From Clostridiales bacterium (GTDB lineage Bacteria > Bacillota > Clostridia > Peptostreptococcales > Anaerovoracaceae): DNA of 64,000 bases. The translations under genes were made by a program, and so were the position numbers. How positions within the stretch are numbered: position 1 is the stretch's first letter; every line of letters begins with the position of its first letter. The DNA is taken from contig SVCU01000003.1 of assembly GCA_015058215.1 (NCBI GenBank), positions 62,001 through 126,000 on the forward strand. Direction: 5' to 3'. Positions 1-7,485 of the stretch are shown piece by piece. A model generated the notes under the pieces. It did no database searches. It saw only the letters and a program-made list of their open reading frames with translations, and had not been told where the DNA came from.

Positions 1-594
1 GTGGACGGCATCACCTTTGTTCCTGTAGCGGCCAGCCTCTACACCAACCGTCTGGAACTGACCATTTCCACCGTCATCGGCGGGGCCTCCGGCGACCCGA
101 AGACTGCAGATTATCCCCTGGTGCTCCCCTTCACCGAAGGGCAGCGGCTGATCCCCATCGAGATCTGCGACCACCAGCTGTACTGGGATGCCCCCGATGC
201 CTGCCTGCGCTTCCGTCCTGCGGGTGCGCCCCGGGAAGCGATCTCTCCCATTCAGGCCATTCGTCTATACGACAACGGCCCCGTACGCATCGACAAGAAT
301 TATGCCGAAGAACACCTCACCCCGGAAGCCCTGGCCTATGCCTACGAAACCGACGATGAGTATTACTACTGGAACTGGCTGGACGGCTCCGCTTACCCGG
401 TGGTCTTCGAGCTTGCCGCCCTCTTCTGCACATTCACCTTCCTGCCGGATCAGCACCCCCTGCGGGCCTGCGGCGAACCTACGGCCCTTGCCCTGGGCTT
501 CCACGCTCCCAATTACTGCGATAAGCGGGGCCTGAGAGCCGACCAACTGGAAGATGCTCTGGTGGAAAACATGAAAAAAGAGATTCACGAGTAA
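1..594 (+). CDS. Hypothetical protein, probably 5'-truncated by the window edge
   Basis: The frame is open from the first base (GTG) to a TAA at 592-594, giving at least 197 residues. No upstream sequence is visible, so the true start may lie outside. The protein is soluble-looking, rich in acidic and aromatic residues (a YYYWNW stretch near residue 121), with no signal peptide or membrane segment. I do not recognise the family. A strong hairpin plus T-run follows 25 bases after the stop, which supports a real gene ending here. Confidence 0.6.
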   Translation: MDGITFVPVAASLYTNRLELTISTVIGGASGDPKTADYPLVLPFTEGQRLIPIEICDHQLYWDAPDACLRFRPAGAPREAISPIQAIRLYDNGPVRIDKNYAEEHLTPEALAYAYETDDEYYYWNWLDGSAYPVVFELAALFCTFTFLPDQHPLRACGEPTALALGFHAPNYCDKRGLRADQLEDALVENMKKEIHE

Positions 595-613
595 ATTCCC
601 GCTTCAAATAGTT

Positions 614-869
614 CTTTGGTGCGCGCCTTCTTTCCCGGCGCGCACTTTTTTCTGCAGTTTCGTTCTTTGGTGCGCGCTTTTGTTGTCAAGACGCACCTTT
701 TGGTCCGGATTTCATCATTTGGTGACACTTTCTGCCCTAAAACATCTCGAAAATCTCTTCTTTTTAGCAAAGAAATAATGTAATCGCTTTCTTTTTCCTC
801 TATTTTGATCTTGCGGAGATGCATTTTCTCTAATTCGATCTCCCGCTTCATAAAAAAAGCGCACCAAAG
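614..869. repeat. CTTTGGTGCGC repeats in the 595-924 intergenic stretch
   Basis: The 11-mer CTTTGGTGCGC occurs directly at 614-624 and 665-675 and inverted (GCGCACCAAAG) at 859-869. The first copy contributes to the terminator at 619-651. Apart from these copies I see no gene in 595-924; the minus-strand open frame here has no ribosome site and a biased K/R/E composition. The copies may be the remains of a small inverted-repeat element. Confidence 0.4.
619..651 (+). terminator. Intrinsic terminator after the first gene
   Basis: GTGCGCGCC (619-627) pairs with GGCGCGCAC (637-645) over nine bases with a nine-base loop, and six T follow. It ends the transcript of the leftmost gene. Confidence 0.75.
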
Positions 870-924
870 TGGTTTTTTTGAAACAAAAAGTGCGTATGAT
901 CCGCTATTTATAGTTCCAATGATA

Positions 925-955
925 AAGGCCGGTGTCGCAATGCGGCTCCGGCCTT
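925..955 (-). terminator. Terminator of the LRR lipoprotein gene
   Basis: AAGGCCGG (925-932) pairs with CCGGCCTT (948-955), with an inner partial stem between them, 27 bases past the lipoprotein stop. T-rich sequence follows on both strands, so it could work in both directions. Confidence 0.6.
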
Positions 956-982
956 ATCTTTATTTGTTTTTCAGTTACGGAC

Positions 983-2125
983 CTACTGCACAGGTACCCA
1001 ATTACGGTGAGGATACAGTTTCAGAAGCACCTGCATCAGCGGCCCGTCAATATATTCCAGGGTCACATTATCGGGGCAGCCGTTAAAGGCTTTGTCGTTG
1101 TAGACGGACAGTTCTCTGGGCATCCGTACCCGCTGCAGACTGCTGCAGTTCAAAAACAGACCGAATTCGAACCCGGCCAGATTGCCGCCGGTGAAGACCA
1201 CATCGGTCAGGGCTTTGCATTCCTGAAAGACGGTGCTCCCCATTTTCTCCAGGCCGGCCCCCAGGGTCACTTTCTGCACACCAGACTGCGCGAAAGCATT
1301 GTTTCCCAAAGTTCTCAGGCTATTGGGCAGAGCGATCTCCTTCAGCGCATCGCATTGGTAGAACACGAATTCACCCATCTCCGCCAGGCCCTCGGAGAAC
1401 TGCACCCGTTCCAGTTTGGTGCAGCGGCTGAAGCAGGCATCATCGATGGTGCGCAGAGAAGCAGGAAGGACAACCTCGCGCAGTTCCGTATAGCCCGCGA
1501 AGGTCTGTTTATCCAGCTTCGTGATCCCCTCTTCCACCACCAGCCTCGTCACCTGCAGCCGCAGATGGCGCCAGGGGCCGAAGATGTAATCGGAGCCGCG
1601 GGGATCGTCCATCAGTTCGCCGGAACCCCGCAGGGTCAGGGTACCATCCTTGAAGAACCAGATCATGCTCTCCCCGCTGGTGCCGCCGTCGGTGGCACCG
1701 GGATCGGGCGTGAGGCCCGCAACGTATACGGGAACAGAGCCCGTGCCGGAGCCGGAACCCGTGTCGGCAGAGCCGGTGTTTGTGGTGCCGGAACCGGAAC
1801 CCGTGTCGGCAGAGCCGGTGTTTGTGGTGCCGGAGCCGGAACCTGTACCGGCGGTTCCGGAACTACTGGTGCTACCCGAGGTCTGTACATTGTCCTGTTG
1901 GCCGCCGGTCTGCGTATTATTTTGTTCATTGTTGTTTTGGGAATCGCCGGAACTGCCGTCGCCAGAGTTGGTGGTGGACGAAGCGCCGGAGCCGCTGCCG
2001 GTATCCGTGATGGGAGGATTGCCGGAGCCGCCGGGCTGGCCGCCATCGTCCTTTTCACTACCGGCGGGTGCGCCGCAGGCGCTCAGAAGCAACAGAAGAG
2101 CTAAAAGTAAAGCAGGTCGTTTCAT
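983..2125 (-). CDS. BspA-type leucine-rich-repeat lipoprotein
   Basis: A 380-residue surface lipoprotein. The ATG at 2125 (MKRPALLLAL) has GAGGTG ten bases upstream; a GTG at 2134 lies too close to that site. Residues 1-18 form a lipoprotein signal ending in LSAC, so it should be lipid-anchored outside the membrane. Residues of about 20-150 are a Gly/Ser/Thr/Asn linker with tandem 14-residue repeats. The rest carries LRR_5/BspA-like repeats (LREVVLPASLRTI, LKEIALPNSLRTLGNNAF). Family members bind host or microbial surfaces; no ligand can be named here. The gene lies downstream of the XRE/DUF2975 pair on the same strand. Confidence 0.8.
   Translation of the reverse strand: MKRPALLLALLLLLSACGAPAGSEKDDGGQPGGSGNPPITDTGSGSGASSTTNSGDGSSGDSQNNNEQNNTQTGGQQDNVQTSGSTSSSGTAGTGSGSGTTNTGSADTGSGSGTTNTGSADTGSGSGTGSVPVYVAGLTPDPGATDGGTSGESMIWFFKDGTLTLRGSGELMDDPRGSDYIFGPWRHLRLQVTRLVVEEGITKLDKQTFAGYTELREVVLPASLRTIDDACFSRCTKLERVQFSEGLAEMGEFVFYQCDALKEIALPNSLRTLGNNAFAQSGVQKVTLGAGLEKMGSTVFQECKALTDVVFTGGNLAGFEFGLFLNCSSLQRVRMPRELSVYNDKAFNGCPDNVTLEYIDGPLMQVLLKLYPHRNWVPVQ
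1743..1849 (-). repeat. 42-bp tandem repeat in the lipoprotein linker
   Basis: Two nearly identical 42-bp units (1743-1784 and 1785-1826) and a partial third (1827-1849) encode the 14-residue unit TNTGSADTGSGSGT. Such in-frame arrays change length easily by slippage, altering the spacer between lipid anchor and repeat domain. Confidence 0.75.
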
Positions 2126-2139
2126 CGTAAGCACTCACC

Positions 2140-2349
2140 TCACTTGTTCCGTTCAAATTCCAGAATATCGCCGGGCTGACAGTCCAGTACGTCGCAGATG
2201 GCATCCAGGGTGGAGAACCGGACGGCGCTGACGCGCCCGTTTTTCAGTTTGGAAAGGTTCACGTTGGCGACCCCTACCTTCTCCGAAAGCTCATTGAGAG
2301 AGATCTTCCGGTCTGCCATGACCCGGTCCAGGCGCAGAATGATGGCCAT
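2140..2349 (-). CDS. XRE-family helix-turn-helix regulator (YozG-like)
   Basis: A 69-residue protein that is almost entirely a Cro/CI-type HTH: ISLNELSEKVGVANVNLSKL around residues 16-35 gives the two helices. It ends with LDAICDVLDCQPGDILEF, typical of small XRE proteins paired with DUF2975 membrane proteins. AGGAGG lies nine bases before the ATG. The DUF2975 gene is ten bases upstream and co-transcribed. It probably represses its own operon through the repeated dyads at 3039-3062 and 3096-3119 (inference). Confidence 0.88.
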   Translation of the reverse strand: MAIILRLDRVMADRKISLNELSEKVGVANVNLSKLKNGRVSAVRFSTLDAICDVLDCQPGDILEFERNK

Positions 2350-2359
2350 TTCGCACCTC

Positions 2360-2974
2360 CTACAGGGTTTCGTCGGACAGTTTCTGCAGCTCCGCGCCGT
2401 AGTTGAACACGTAGGACATGAGCATCAGAAGGCCGAAGACCGCCAGGAACGTCAGGTCCAGGTTGTAGTTGATGCTGATGGACTGCAGCGCATCACTGCC
2501 CGCCAGCTGGTCCAGGCCGAAGACCTTCAGGGCTACATGGCCTTCCAGCAGGGTGCCGATATTTTCAGCGATGCCCCAGACAATGCTCAGGACAGCCAGC
2601 TTTTTGAAATAGCTGCCGGTCTCTTTACCGAAGGGCTGGCCGGCTTCCATGGGAGCCAGGATCTTGCGCACATAGCCGATGCCGATGTAGAGAACGGCGG
2701 CCCAGGCAGAGCCCAGGATGCCCAGACACCAGGCATAGACCAGCAGGCTGTTGTTGCTGGGAGTTTCTTCCGTCTTCAGTTCGAGGGAAACGGAGCCCAG
2801 CTCCAGCACGTTCAGTTCGGTGCCGATGACCGTATCGGGATTGACCGCATTGGCGATGGTGAGCACCACCAGCACGCAGAGCATGACGATGGTCGTAATA
2901 CCCACGATCTTCCGCAGCACGCGGAAAAATACGCTGAGCTTCTTGGCGGTGGAAGAAAGTTTCGTAATGTTCAT
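2360..2974 (-). CDS. DUF2975 family membrane protein
   Basis: A 204-residue integral membrane protein with about four hydrophobic segments (about residues 20-45, 75-105, 125-150 and 175-195). The layout matches DUF2975 proteins, whose genes typically sit directly before a small XRE regulator as here. AAGGAGG precedes the ATG. The function of the family is unknown; the pairing suggests that the membrane protein modulates the regulator or is its target (inference). Confidence 0.82.
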   Translation of the reverse strand: MNITKLSSTAKKLSVFFRVLRKIVGITTIVMLCVLVVLTIANAVNPDTVIGTELNVLELGSVSLELKTEETPSNNSLLVYAWCLGILGSAWAAVLYIGIGYVRKILAPMEAGQPFGKETGSYFKKLAVLSIVWGIAENIGTLLEGHVALKVFGLDQLAGSDALQSISINYNLDLTFLAVFGLLMLMSYVFNYGAELQKLSDETL

Positions 2975-3038
2975 GGAGGACCTCCTTATGAAAGAATGGA
3001 ATGCCGTTTAAGAATAGTGATTTAGAAATAGCAAGTTC

Positions 3039-3119
3039 AGATTTAATGTTTATCGTTAAATTCACTGTAGCACGGCGATTACTCCTCGTCAATATAGATT
3101 TAATGTTTTTCGTTAAATT
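3039..3119 (-). promoter_or_regulatory. DUF2975/XRE promoter with two operator repeats
   Basis: On the minus strand TTGACG (3087-3092), 17 bases, then TACAGT (3064-3069) makes a good sigma-A promoter. A 24-bp sequence with dyad ATTTAA-N9-TTAAAT occurs at 3039-3062, over the expected start of transcription, and again with one mismatch at 3096-3119, just upstream of the -35 box. The placement is typical of an autorepressor; the adjacent XRE protein is the obvious candidate. Confidence 0.7.
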
Positions 3120-3167
3120 TATAATCTTTGGAGTTACAAATTATTGCTTAATCGATCTCATTAATTC

Positions 3168-3197
3168 GAAAGAGCACCCGCAAGCGGGCGCTCTTTC
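3168..3197. terminator. Bidirectional hairpin between DUF2975 promoter region and Ldh_2 gene
   Basis: GAAAGAGCaCCCGC (3168-3181) pairs with GCGGGcGCTCTTTC (3184-3197). It lies 20 bases past the Ldh_2 stop and probably ends the minus-strand operon 5762-3219; the T-tract is short. Confidence 0.6.
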
Positions 3198-3218
3198 TTT
3201 ACAATAACAATGTTACGG

Positions 3219-4328
3219 TTATTCTTCAAACGAGAACTTATAATCCAGGCCGCATTCGTCCCGCAGGGCCATAAATTCCTTCTGGATGGCTTCACCCACG
3301 GGCACGCCCTTATCCTTGCGGTCCTGCCAGGCCAGGTATTCCTTCTCGCCGGCAGTGTAGATGCGGTCTGCGCCGGGTGCTTTTTCGGAAGCCCGCAGGT
3401 CGCGGCAGATGCCGCCGGCGGTTTCCTTGAAGGTATCCAGACCCATGAAGAATTCCGGATTGATGACGAAGAAGAAATGGCCCAACCGGTACATGGCGTT
3501 CCTCCCTTCTGCGTCCTTGCCGCTTAAAGCCTTCATGTAGGGGCCGCCTGCCAGTGCCGCGGAGAGGATCTCCACGATGGTGGTGAAGCCGTAGCCCTTG
3601 TAGCCGCCCGTTTCTTCGCCCAGGCCGCCCAGAGGCAGCAGCGCGCAGTTTCCGGCCCGCATATCCCGCAGGATCTTGCCGGAATCGGTCATGGTCTCCC
3701 CTTCTCTGGTGACCACAAGGCCCGCCGGAGTGGGCTTGCCGCTGCGTTCGTAATATTCGATTTTGCCGTTCTGGATGGTGGATGTGGCGCAGTCGAAATT
3801 AAAGGGGAACTCTTCGTCAGTAGGCATGGTGAAGGTCAGAGGATTGGTGCCCATCATGGGTTCCACACCGTTGGTGGGGGCCACGGAAGGCCGTGCGTTG
3901 GTGCCGGTGATGCCGATCATGCCCGCCTGTTCCGCCATGCCGCTCCAGTAGCCGGCGATGCCGTAATGGGTGGAATTGAAAATGGTGCCGCCTGCCATGC
4001 CGTAGACCTTGGCCTTCTCGATCAGAAGCTCCATCATCTTGTGGCTTGCCACCATGCCCATGCCGTTGTTGGCATCCATCACCACCGTGGTGGGGGTTTC
4101 CTTCACGATATCGATCTTGGTGACGGGCAGCAGGGTTCCGTTCTTGATGCGGTCCAGATAGATGGGCTTGAACCGGTTGCAGCCGTGGCTTTCAATGCCT
4201 CTGCGGTCCGATTCCAGAAGAACGTCGGTGCAGATCTTGGCGTCCGCTTCCGGAACGCCGTAGGCTTTGAAAACATCGATCATAAATGCTTCGATCTGAT
4301 CCCAGGGAATATAAGGTCTTGTTTCCAT
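3219..4328 (-). CDS. Malate/L-lactate dehydrogenase family (Ldh_2) oxidoreductase
   Basis: A 369-residue protein of the Ldh_2 fold, unrelated to classical Rossmann lactate or malate dehydrogenases. Members reduce 2-oxoacids such as malate, lactate, ureidoglycolate or sulfolactate with NAD(P)H. Diagnostic stretches are SDRRGIESHGCNR (catalytic His region), FNSTHYGIAGYW and ARPSVAPTNGVEPMMGTNP. The length is normal. The ATG at 4328 has GGAGG five bases upstream; a GTG at 4331 is less well placed. It is the last gene of an operon with glycerol-1-phosphate dehydrogenase, 13 bases away. The substrate cannot be told from sequence. Confidence 0.88.
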   Translation of the reverse strand: METRPYIPWDQIEAFMIDVFKAYGVPEADAKICTDVLLESDRRGIESHGCNRFKPIYLDRIKNGTLLPVTKIDIVKETPTTVVMDANNGMGMVASHKMMELLIEKAKVYGMAGGTIFNSTHYGIAGYWSGMAEQAGMIGITGTNARPSVAPTNGVEPMMGTNPLTFTMPTDEEFPFNFDCATSTIQNGKIEYYERSGKPTPAGLVVTREGETMTDSGKILRDMRAGNCALLPLGGLGEETGGYKGYGFTTIVEILSAALAGGPYMKALSGKDAEGRNAMYRLGHFFFVINPEFFMGLDTFKETAGGICRDLRASEKAPGADRIYTAGEKEYLAWQDRKDKGVPVGEAIQKEFMALRDECGLDYKFSFEE

Positions 4329-4341
4329 CACAGCCTCCTGT

Positions 4342-5610
4342 TTATAATACAGCTTCGTTGCCGAACAAATCGTAATACAGCCAAAGGACGGTGTAGCGGT
4401 CCTTCAGGTCTTTGGAATACAGCACCGCATCTTCGATCTTCTGCTTGCCGTACAGGTCGTAAAATTCATCCATGGAAAGGCCGGCCTTTCGCAGCAGGGC
4501 TTCCACTTCTTCCGGTGCGGGCATTTCCGCCAGGATGCTGCGGATCTCCTGTTCCTTTTCGTGATACAGGGCGATGCGGTCTGCAGCGTAGTTCCCCACT
4601 TTCTCCTGCAGAGCCATGCAGCCCTCCGCCACCTGCTTGTAGAGACCCTCCATGCGGGTGCGGTAGGCTTCCGGACTGAGCCGGAACCGCTTTTCGGGGA
4701 AAGGCCCGGCCAGCAGTTTCTGCCGCAGGCCGGCGGTGATCACCGTGGAATAGGCCACATCCAGACCGTGGGCCAGATAGGGTTTTCCGTCCACGATGCC
4801 GGTGATTTCAAAGAAATGGGACAGATGGTGCTCGCTGCCCGATGCCGGCCGGGAGGAACCGGCAAAGCTCATCAGGATGCCGATGACCACCAGGGCCTCC
4901 ATGAGGGCTTTCACCGCTTCTTCGTCCCTGTTCTGCAGGCCGTCGGCCAGCTCCAGATTGCGGCGGATCTGTTCGTAGGTCAGGTCGTAGATGAAATCGC
5001 AGAAGTATTCGCCGGTGACGCAGCGGCTCAGTTTCCAATCATTGAGGGCGGAGAACTTGCCGATGATGTCGCCGTACCCGGCGCGGATCATATCCATGGG
5101 CGCTGCTGCCAGAACAGCAGGATCCGCCAGAATGGCCCGGGGCAGGCCCGCCTTTACGGTCACCTTCATGCCCTCCAGGATCATGGCGGCACCGTCGGAA
5201 GCGTAGCCGTCCATGGAAGGCGCCGTGGCCAGCACCATGTAGGGGATCTTGCTCTTAAACGAAACGTATTTGCAGAGGTCCTGGATCACGCCGGAGCCGA
5301 TGGCCAGCAGCAGGTCTGCGCCCTCCAGTTTGGCGTTTACAGCGGCGATGGCCTCCTCGTTGGGAACCAATACCTCTTTGCCGGAAAACAGGCAGATTCC
5401 GGCGATTTTTCCCTTCAGGGCGGCTTCCGCAGAAGCGCCGGCAGCAGCCCAGGTGTTTTCGTCCGCCACCAGCAGCACGCCCTTTTTATCGGCACAAAGC
5501 TCCGTGAGCCGGGCGGCCGCATTGGGTTCGATGTATACAGAGTCGATGTCGCAGGTGTGATGCTTCCCGCAGGCGCAGTCCACACCCTTCAGCAGTTGAT
5601 TGATGTCCAT
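4342..5610 (-). CDS. sn-glycerol-1-phosphate dehydrogenase (EgsA/AraM type)
   Basis: A 422-residue member of the metal-dependent (iron-containing type) dehydrogenase superfamily. It interconverts dihydroxyacetone phosphate and sn-glycerol 1-phosphate, the stereoisomer used for archaeal lipids and for some bacterial heptaprenylglyceryl products. Visible features: IGSGVIQDLCKYV (NAD-binding glycine motif, about residues 103-115), ATAPSMDGYASDGAA, and metal ligands likely in YGDIIGK, GSEHHLSHF and HGLDVAYS. A C-terminal extension of about 100 residues follows, as in AraM. AGGAAAG precedes the ATG. Its neighbours are a 44-residue membrane protein 17 bases upstream and the Ldh_2 gene downstream. 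Confidence 0.88.
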   Translation of the reverse strand: MDINQLLKGVDCACGKHHTCDIDSVYIEPNAAARLTELCADKKGVLLVADENTWAAAGASAEAALKGKIAGICLFSGKEVLVPNEEAIAAVNAKLEGADLLLAIGSGVIQDLCKYVSFKSKIPYMVLATAPSMDGYASDGAAMILEGMKVTVKAGLPRAILADPAVLAAAPMDMIRAGYGDIIGKFSALNDWKLSRCVTGEYFCDFIYDLTYEQIRRNLELADGLQNRDEEAVKALMEALVVIGILMSFAGSSRPASGSEHHLSHFFEITGIVDGKPYLAHGLDVAYSTVITAGLRQKLLAGPFPEKRFRLSPEAYRTRMEGLYKQVAEGCMALQEKVGNYAADRIALYHEKEQEIRSILAEMPAPEEVEALLRKAGLSMDEFYDLYGKQKIEDAVLYSKDLKDRYTVLWLYYDLFGNEAVL

Positions 5611-5627
5611 GACTTTCCTTTCTTACT

Positions 5628-5762
5628 TTATGATTCCTGCTCTTTCTTCTGCCAGGAAACGCCAAAGGCACTGATGTGGTTGACCGCGAAATTGATCAGA
5701 CTGAAGCCGAAAATGCTGTAGCCCAGCAGTGCGGCTATGGTTGCTTTTACAGTACGACTCAT
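5628..5762 (-). CDS. 44-residue single-span membrane protein
   Basis: The ATG at 5762 (MSRTVKATIAAL) has GGAGG five bases upstream, much better than the longer open frame beginning at 5816. One hydrophobic helix spans about residues 7-27 (IAALLGYSIFGFSLINFAV), with a charged tail (WQKKEQES). It begins the operon with glycerol-1-phosphate dehydrogenase, 17 bases away. No family is recognised; it may be a membrane partner of the enzyme, but that is a guess from position only. Confidence 0.6.
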   Translation of the reverse strand: MSRTVKATIAALLGYSIFGFSLINFAVNHISAFGVSWQKKEQES

Positions 5763-5840
5763 GATGTCCTCCGGGTTTGCTCCTTTCAGCATACTGGAAA
5801 ACGAACCGAAAATCAAGATTGCGGCCGCGAAAACAAAAGA

Positions 5841-5868
5841 AAACAGACCATCGAATGATGGTCTGTTT
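5841..5868 (-). terminator. tRNA operon terminator
   Basis: A perfect 12-bp stem (AAACAGACCATC, 5841-5852, with 5857-5868) and four-base loop, followed on the minus strand by TCTTTTGTTTT. It lies just after the fMet tRNA. Confidence 0.85.
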
Positions 5869-5874
5869 CGTTGT

Positions 5875-5950
<76 letters not shown>

Positions 5951-5962
5951 ACGTTATTAAAT

Positions 5963-6049
5963 TGGTGCCGAAGACCGGGCTCGAACCGGTACGCTCTTAC
6001 GAACGACAGATTTTAAGTCTGTTGCGTCTGCCAATTCCGCCACTCCGGC
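5963..6049 (-). tRNA. tRNA-Leu (TAA)
   Basis: An 87-base class II tRNA with a long variable arm. The acceptor GCCGGAG pairs with CTTCGGC, CCA is encoded, and the anticodon loop ACTTAAAAT has TAA. It sits 12 bases upstream of tRNA-fMet in the same transcript. Confidence 0.95.
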
Positions 6050-6074
6050 GAGGCAGTGCGACCGGGTCCGGCAA

Positions 6075-6093
6075 GGATCAGCATCGCTGATCC
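6075..6093. other. Hairpin in the tRNA-Asn/tRNA-Leu spacer
   Basis: GGATCAGC-ATC-GCTGATCC is a perfect 8-bp stem in the 62-base spacer between two co-transcribed tRNAs. It has no T-run, so it looks like a processing structure rather than a terminator (inference). Confidence 0.4.
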
Positions 6094-6111
6094 CTACCTA
6101 CCGTGTCTTTC

Positions 6112-6186
6112 TGGCTCCAAGGGTGGGGCTCGAACCCACAGCCTATCGGTTAACAGCCGAGTGCTCCACCATTGAGCTACCTTGGA
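6112..6186 (-). tRNA. tRNA-Asn (GTT)
   Basis: TCCAAGG pairs with CCTTGGA, followed by G-CCA; the anticodon is GTT in CTGTTAACC. It is first in the three-tRNA transcript, directly downstream of the promoter at 6210-6239. Confidence 0.95.
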
Positions 6187-6209
6187 ACATTTTCACTTGG
6201 CACTTTGAT

Positions 6210-6239
6210 AGTATATAACAGATCTTATCAAAAAGTCAA
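6210..6239 (-). promoter_or_regulatory. tRNA operon promoter
   Basis: On the minus strand TTGACT (6234-6239), 18 bases, TATACT (6210-6215). It lies 24 bases before tRNA-Asn. Confidence 0.75.
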
Positions 6240-6289
6240 CCATATTCTTGATTTTCTTTTGATTTTTTATTTTGTCGGCAAAACTGTAC

Positions 6290-6318
6290 TTGCGCCCCTT
6301 TTCTTGGAGGGCTATACT
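6290..6318 (+). promoter_or_regulatory. mscS promoter
   Basis: TTGCGC (6290-6295), 17 bases, TATACT (6313-6318), 48 bases before the channel gene. The rest of the 6187-6365 gap is AT-rich with nothing else evident. Confidence 0.6.
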
Positions 6319-6365
6319 ATTCTATGCTGGAAAGATTTTTTGATTCATAAAGGAGGATCTTTTAT

Positions 6366-7187
6366 ATGAAAGCATTTATGGATACACTGGAAACCATCAA
6401 GATCGGTGACTTTTCTCTGGGCAGTCTTCTGTCCGCCTTGCTGATCCTGCTGGTCGGTATTTTTATCGTCAAGATTCTGATGCGGCTGGCAGACCGTCTC
6501 ATCAGTCGTCCCAATGTTCCTAAGACTCTGCACGGCTTCCTGCACACCGGTATCAAGGCTCTGCTCTATGTGCTGCTGGTCATGGTGGCTATGGACAGTT
6601 TGGGGATTCCCATTACCACCCTGGTAGCTGTGGTCAGCGTCGCCGGCGTTGCGGTCTCCCTGGCCCTGCAGGACTCCTTCTCCAACATTGCCAGCGGTGT
6701 GTTCCTTCTGGCAAACAAGCCGTTCGAAGTAGGCGATTTCGTGGAAGCCGACGGTGTCAGCGGTGTTGTGACGGAGATCGGTTTCTCTTACACCCGCCTC
6801 ACCACCGGCGATAACAAATATATCTTCATTCCCAACAAGCAGATTTTCTCCAACAAAATCATCAACTATACCTACCAGGAGACCCGCCGCGTGGATATCG
6901 ACATCACCGCATCCTACGATGCTCCTACTGAAGCCGTAAAAAAATCCCTGCAGGAGGCCTGCGATGCAGTTCCCGGCATTCTGGAAGACCCCGCGCCCTT
7001 CGTAGGCCTCACCAATTACGGTGCCAGCTCCATCGAATACGTGCTGCGTGTCTGGGTGAAGGCTGACGATTACTGGCCCGTGCGCTTTGCTCTGAATGAG
7101 AAGATCCGCGAAACCTTCGAAGCCAACGGCGTGGAAATGACTTACGACCATATCAATGTTCATATGGTGGAGGATAAAACCAAATAA
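6366..7187 (+). CDS. mscS: Small-conductance mechanosensitive channel
   Basis: A 273-residue MscS-family channel that opens under membrane tension and releases solutes during hypo-osmotic shock. There are three N-terminal membrane helices (about residues 20-40, 62-80 and 82-110). The pore helix has the Gly/Ala-rich pattern VVSVAGVAVSLALQDSFSNI. It is followed by the conserved KPFEVGDFVE beta-domain entry and IFIPNKQIFSNKIINYT, then the C-terminal cage. Length and order match E. coli MscS (286). AAAGGAGG lies nine bases before the ATG. It is a single-gene unit. Confidence 0.95.
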   Translation: MKAFMDTLETIKIGDFSLGSLLSALLILLVGIFIVKILMRLADRLISRPNVPKTLHGFLHTGIKALLYVLLVMVAMDSLGIPITTLVAVVSVAGVAVSLALQDSFSNIASGVFLLANKPFEVGDFVEADGVSGVVTEIGFSYTRLTTGDNKYIFIPNKQIFSNKIINYTYQETRRVDIDITASYDAPTEAVKKSLQEACDAVPGILEDPAPFVGLTNYGASSIEYVLRVWVKADDYWPVRFALNEKIRETFEANGVEMTYDHINVHMVEDKTK

Positions 7188-7195
7188 AAAACGTC

Positions 7196-7260
7196 CTGCC
7201 CGGAGGGCAGAATGTTCGTGCCGGAGGGCGCAAAAAAGCAGCCCTTTTGCAGGGGCTGCT
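7196..7260 (-). terminator. Two tandem minus-strand hairpin terminators behind mscS
   Basis: CTGCCC-GGA-GGGCAG (7196-7210) and AGCAGCCC (7237-7244) with GGGCTGCT (7253-7260) each have a T-run on the minus strand (six T after each), not on the plus strand. With the terminator at 7277-7312 they make three successive stops for minus-strand transcription heading into mscS. Confidence 0.65.
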
Positions 7261-7269
7261 GAATTCTTC

Positions 7270-7385
7270 AAAAAAAGAGGAGGACGGCTTCCCGGACACT
7301 TGGAAACCGTCCCGGCACTAAGCGCGGTAGGGATCCGCGCGAGTACGCTTTATCGCGTAATGTAGTTTTCAAAACCACATTACAT
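7270..7385 (-). ncRNA. Candidate small RNA gene, class not recognised
   Basis: A minus-strand promoter (7391-7418) is followed by about 116 bases without a useful ORF, then a terminator. Predicted local helices from 5' to 3' are a long hairpin (GTAATGTGGTTTT pairing with AAAACTACATTAC, 7348-7381), a GCGCGG/CCGCGC hairpin (7321-7340), and a terminator stem GGACGGTTTCC / GGGAAGCCGTCC (7282-7312) followed by TCCTC and seven T. It does not show the apical loop of SRP RNA or the single long rod of 6S RNA. It lies between two plus-strand genes, so it is an independent transcription unit. Confidence 0.6.
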
Positions 7386-7390
7386 CGCCT

Positions 7391-7418
7391 ATTATAGCAC
7401 GGAATTTTCACTTTGCAA
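7391..7418 (-). promoter_or_regulatory. Promoter of the candidate small RNA
   Basis: TTGCAA (7413-7418), 16 bases, TATAAT (7391-7396) on the minus strand. The -10 box is perfect. The predicted start is near 7385. Confidence 0.7.
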
Positions 7419-7485
7419 GAGCGAAACAAAAGATTTTCGTAAAATAAGTAAGTTTTTGTTTACCTAAGAGAAAGGAGGTCTCACC

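Noticed and set aside
585..851. An 88-codon minus-strand frame (Lys/Arg/Glu-rich)
   Set aside because: No ribosome site, it runs through a terminator hairpin and the CTTTGGTGCGC repeats, and its composition is unlike the neighbours.
1743..1849. A CRISPR-like array
   Set aside because: The repeats are directly abutting 42-bp units in frame within a coding linker, without spacers.
3001..3207. A 68-codon plus-strand frame
   Set aside because: It lies across the divergent promoter and operator repeats, lacks a ribosome site and has no recognisable features.
7270..7385. Calling the small RNA SRP RNA or 6S RNA
   Set aside because: The GGAAG-type apical loop of SRP RNA is not present, and the helices are local instead of one long rod with a central bubble as in 6S.
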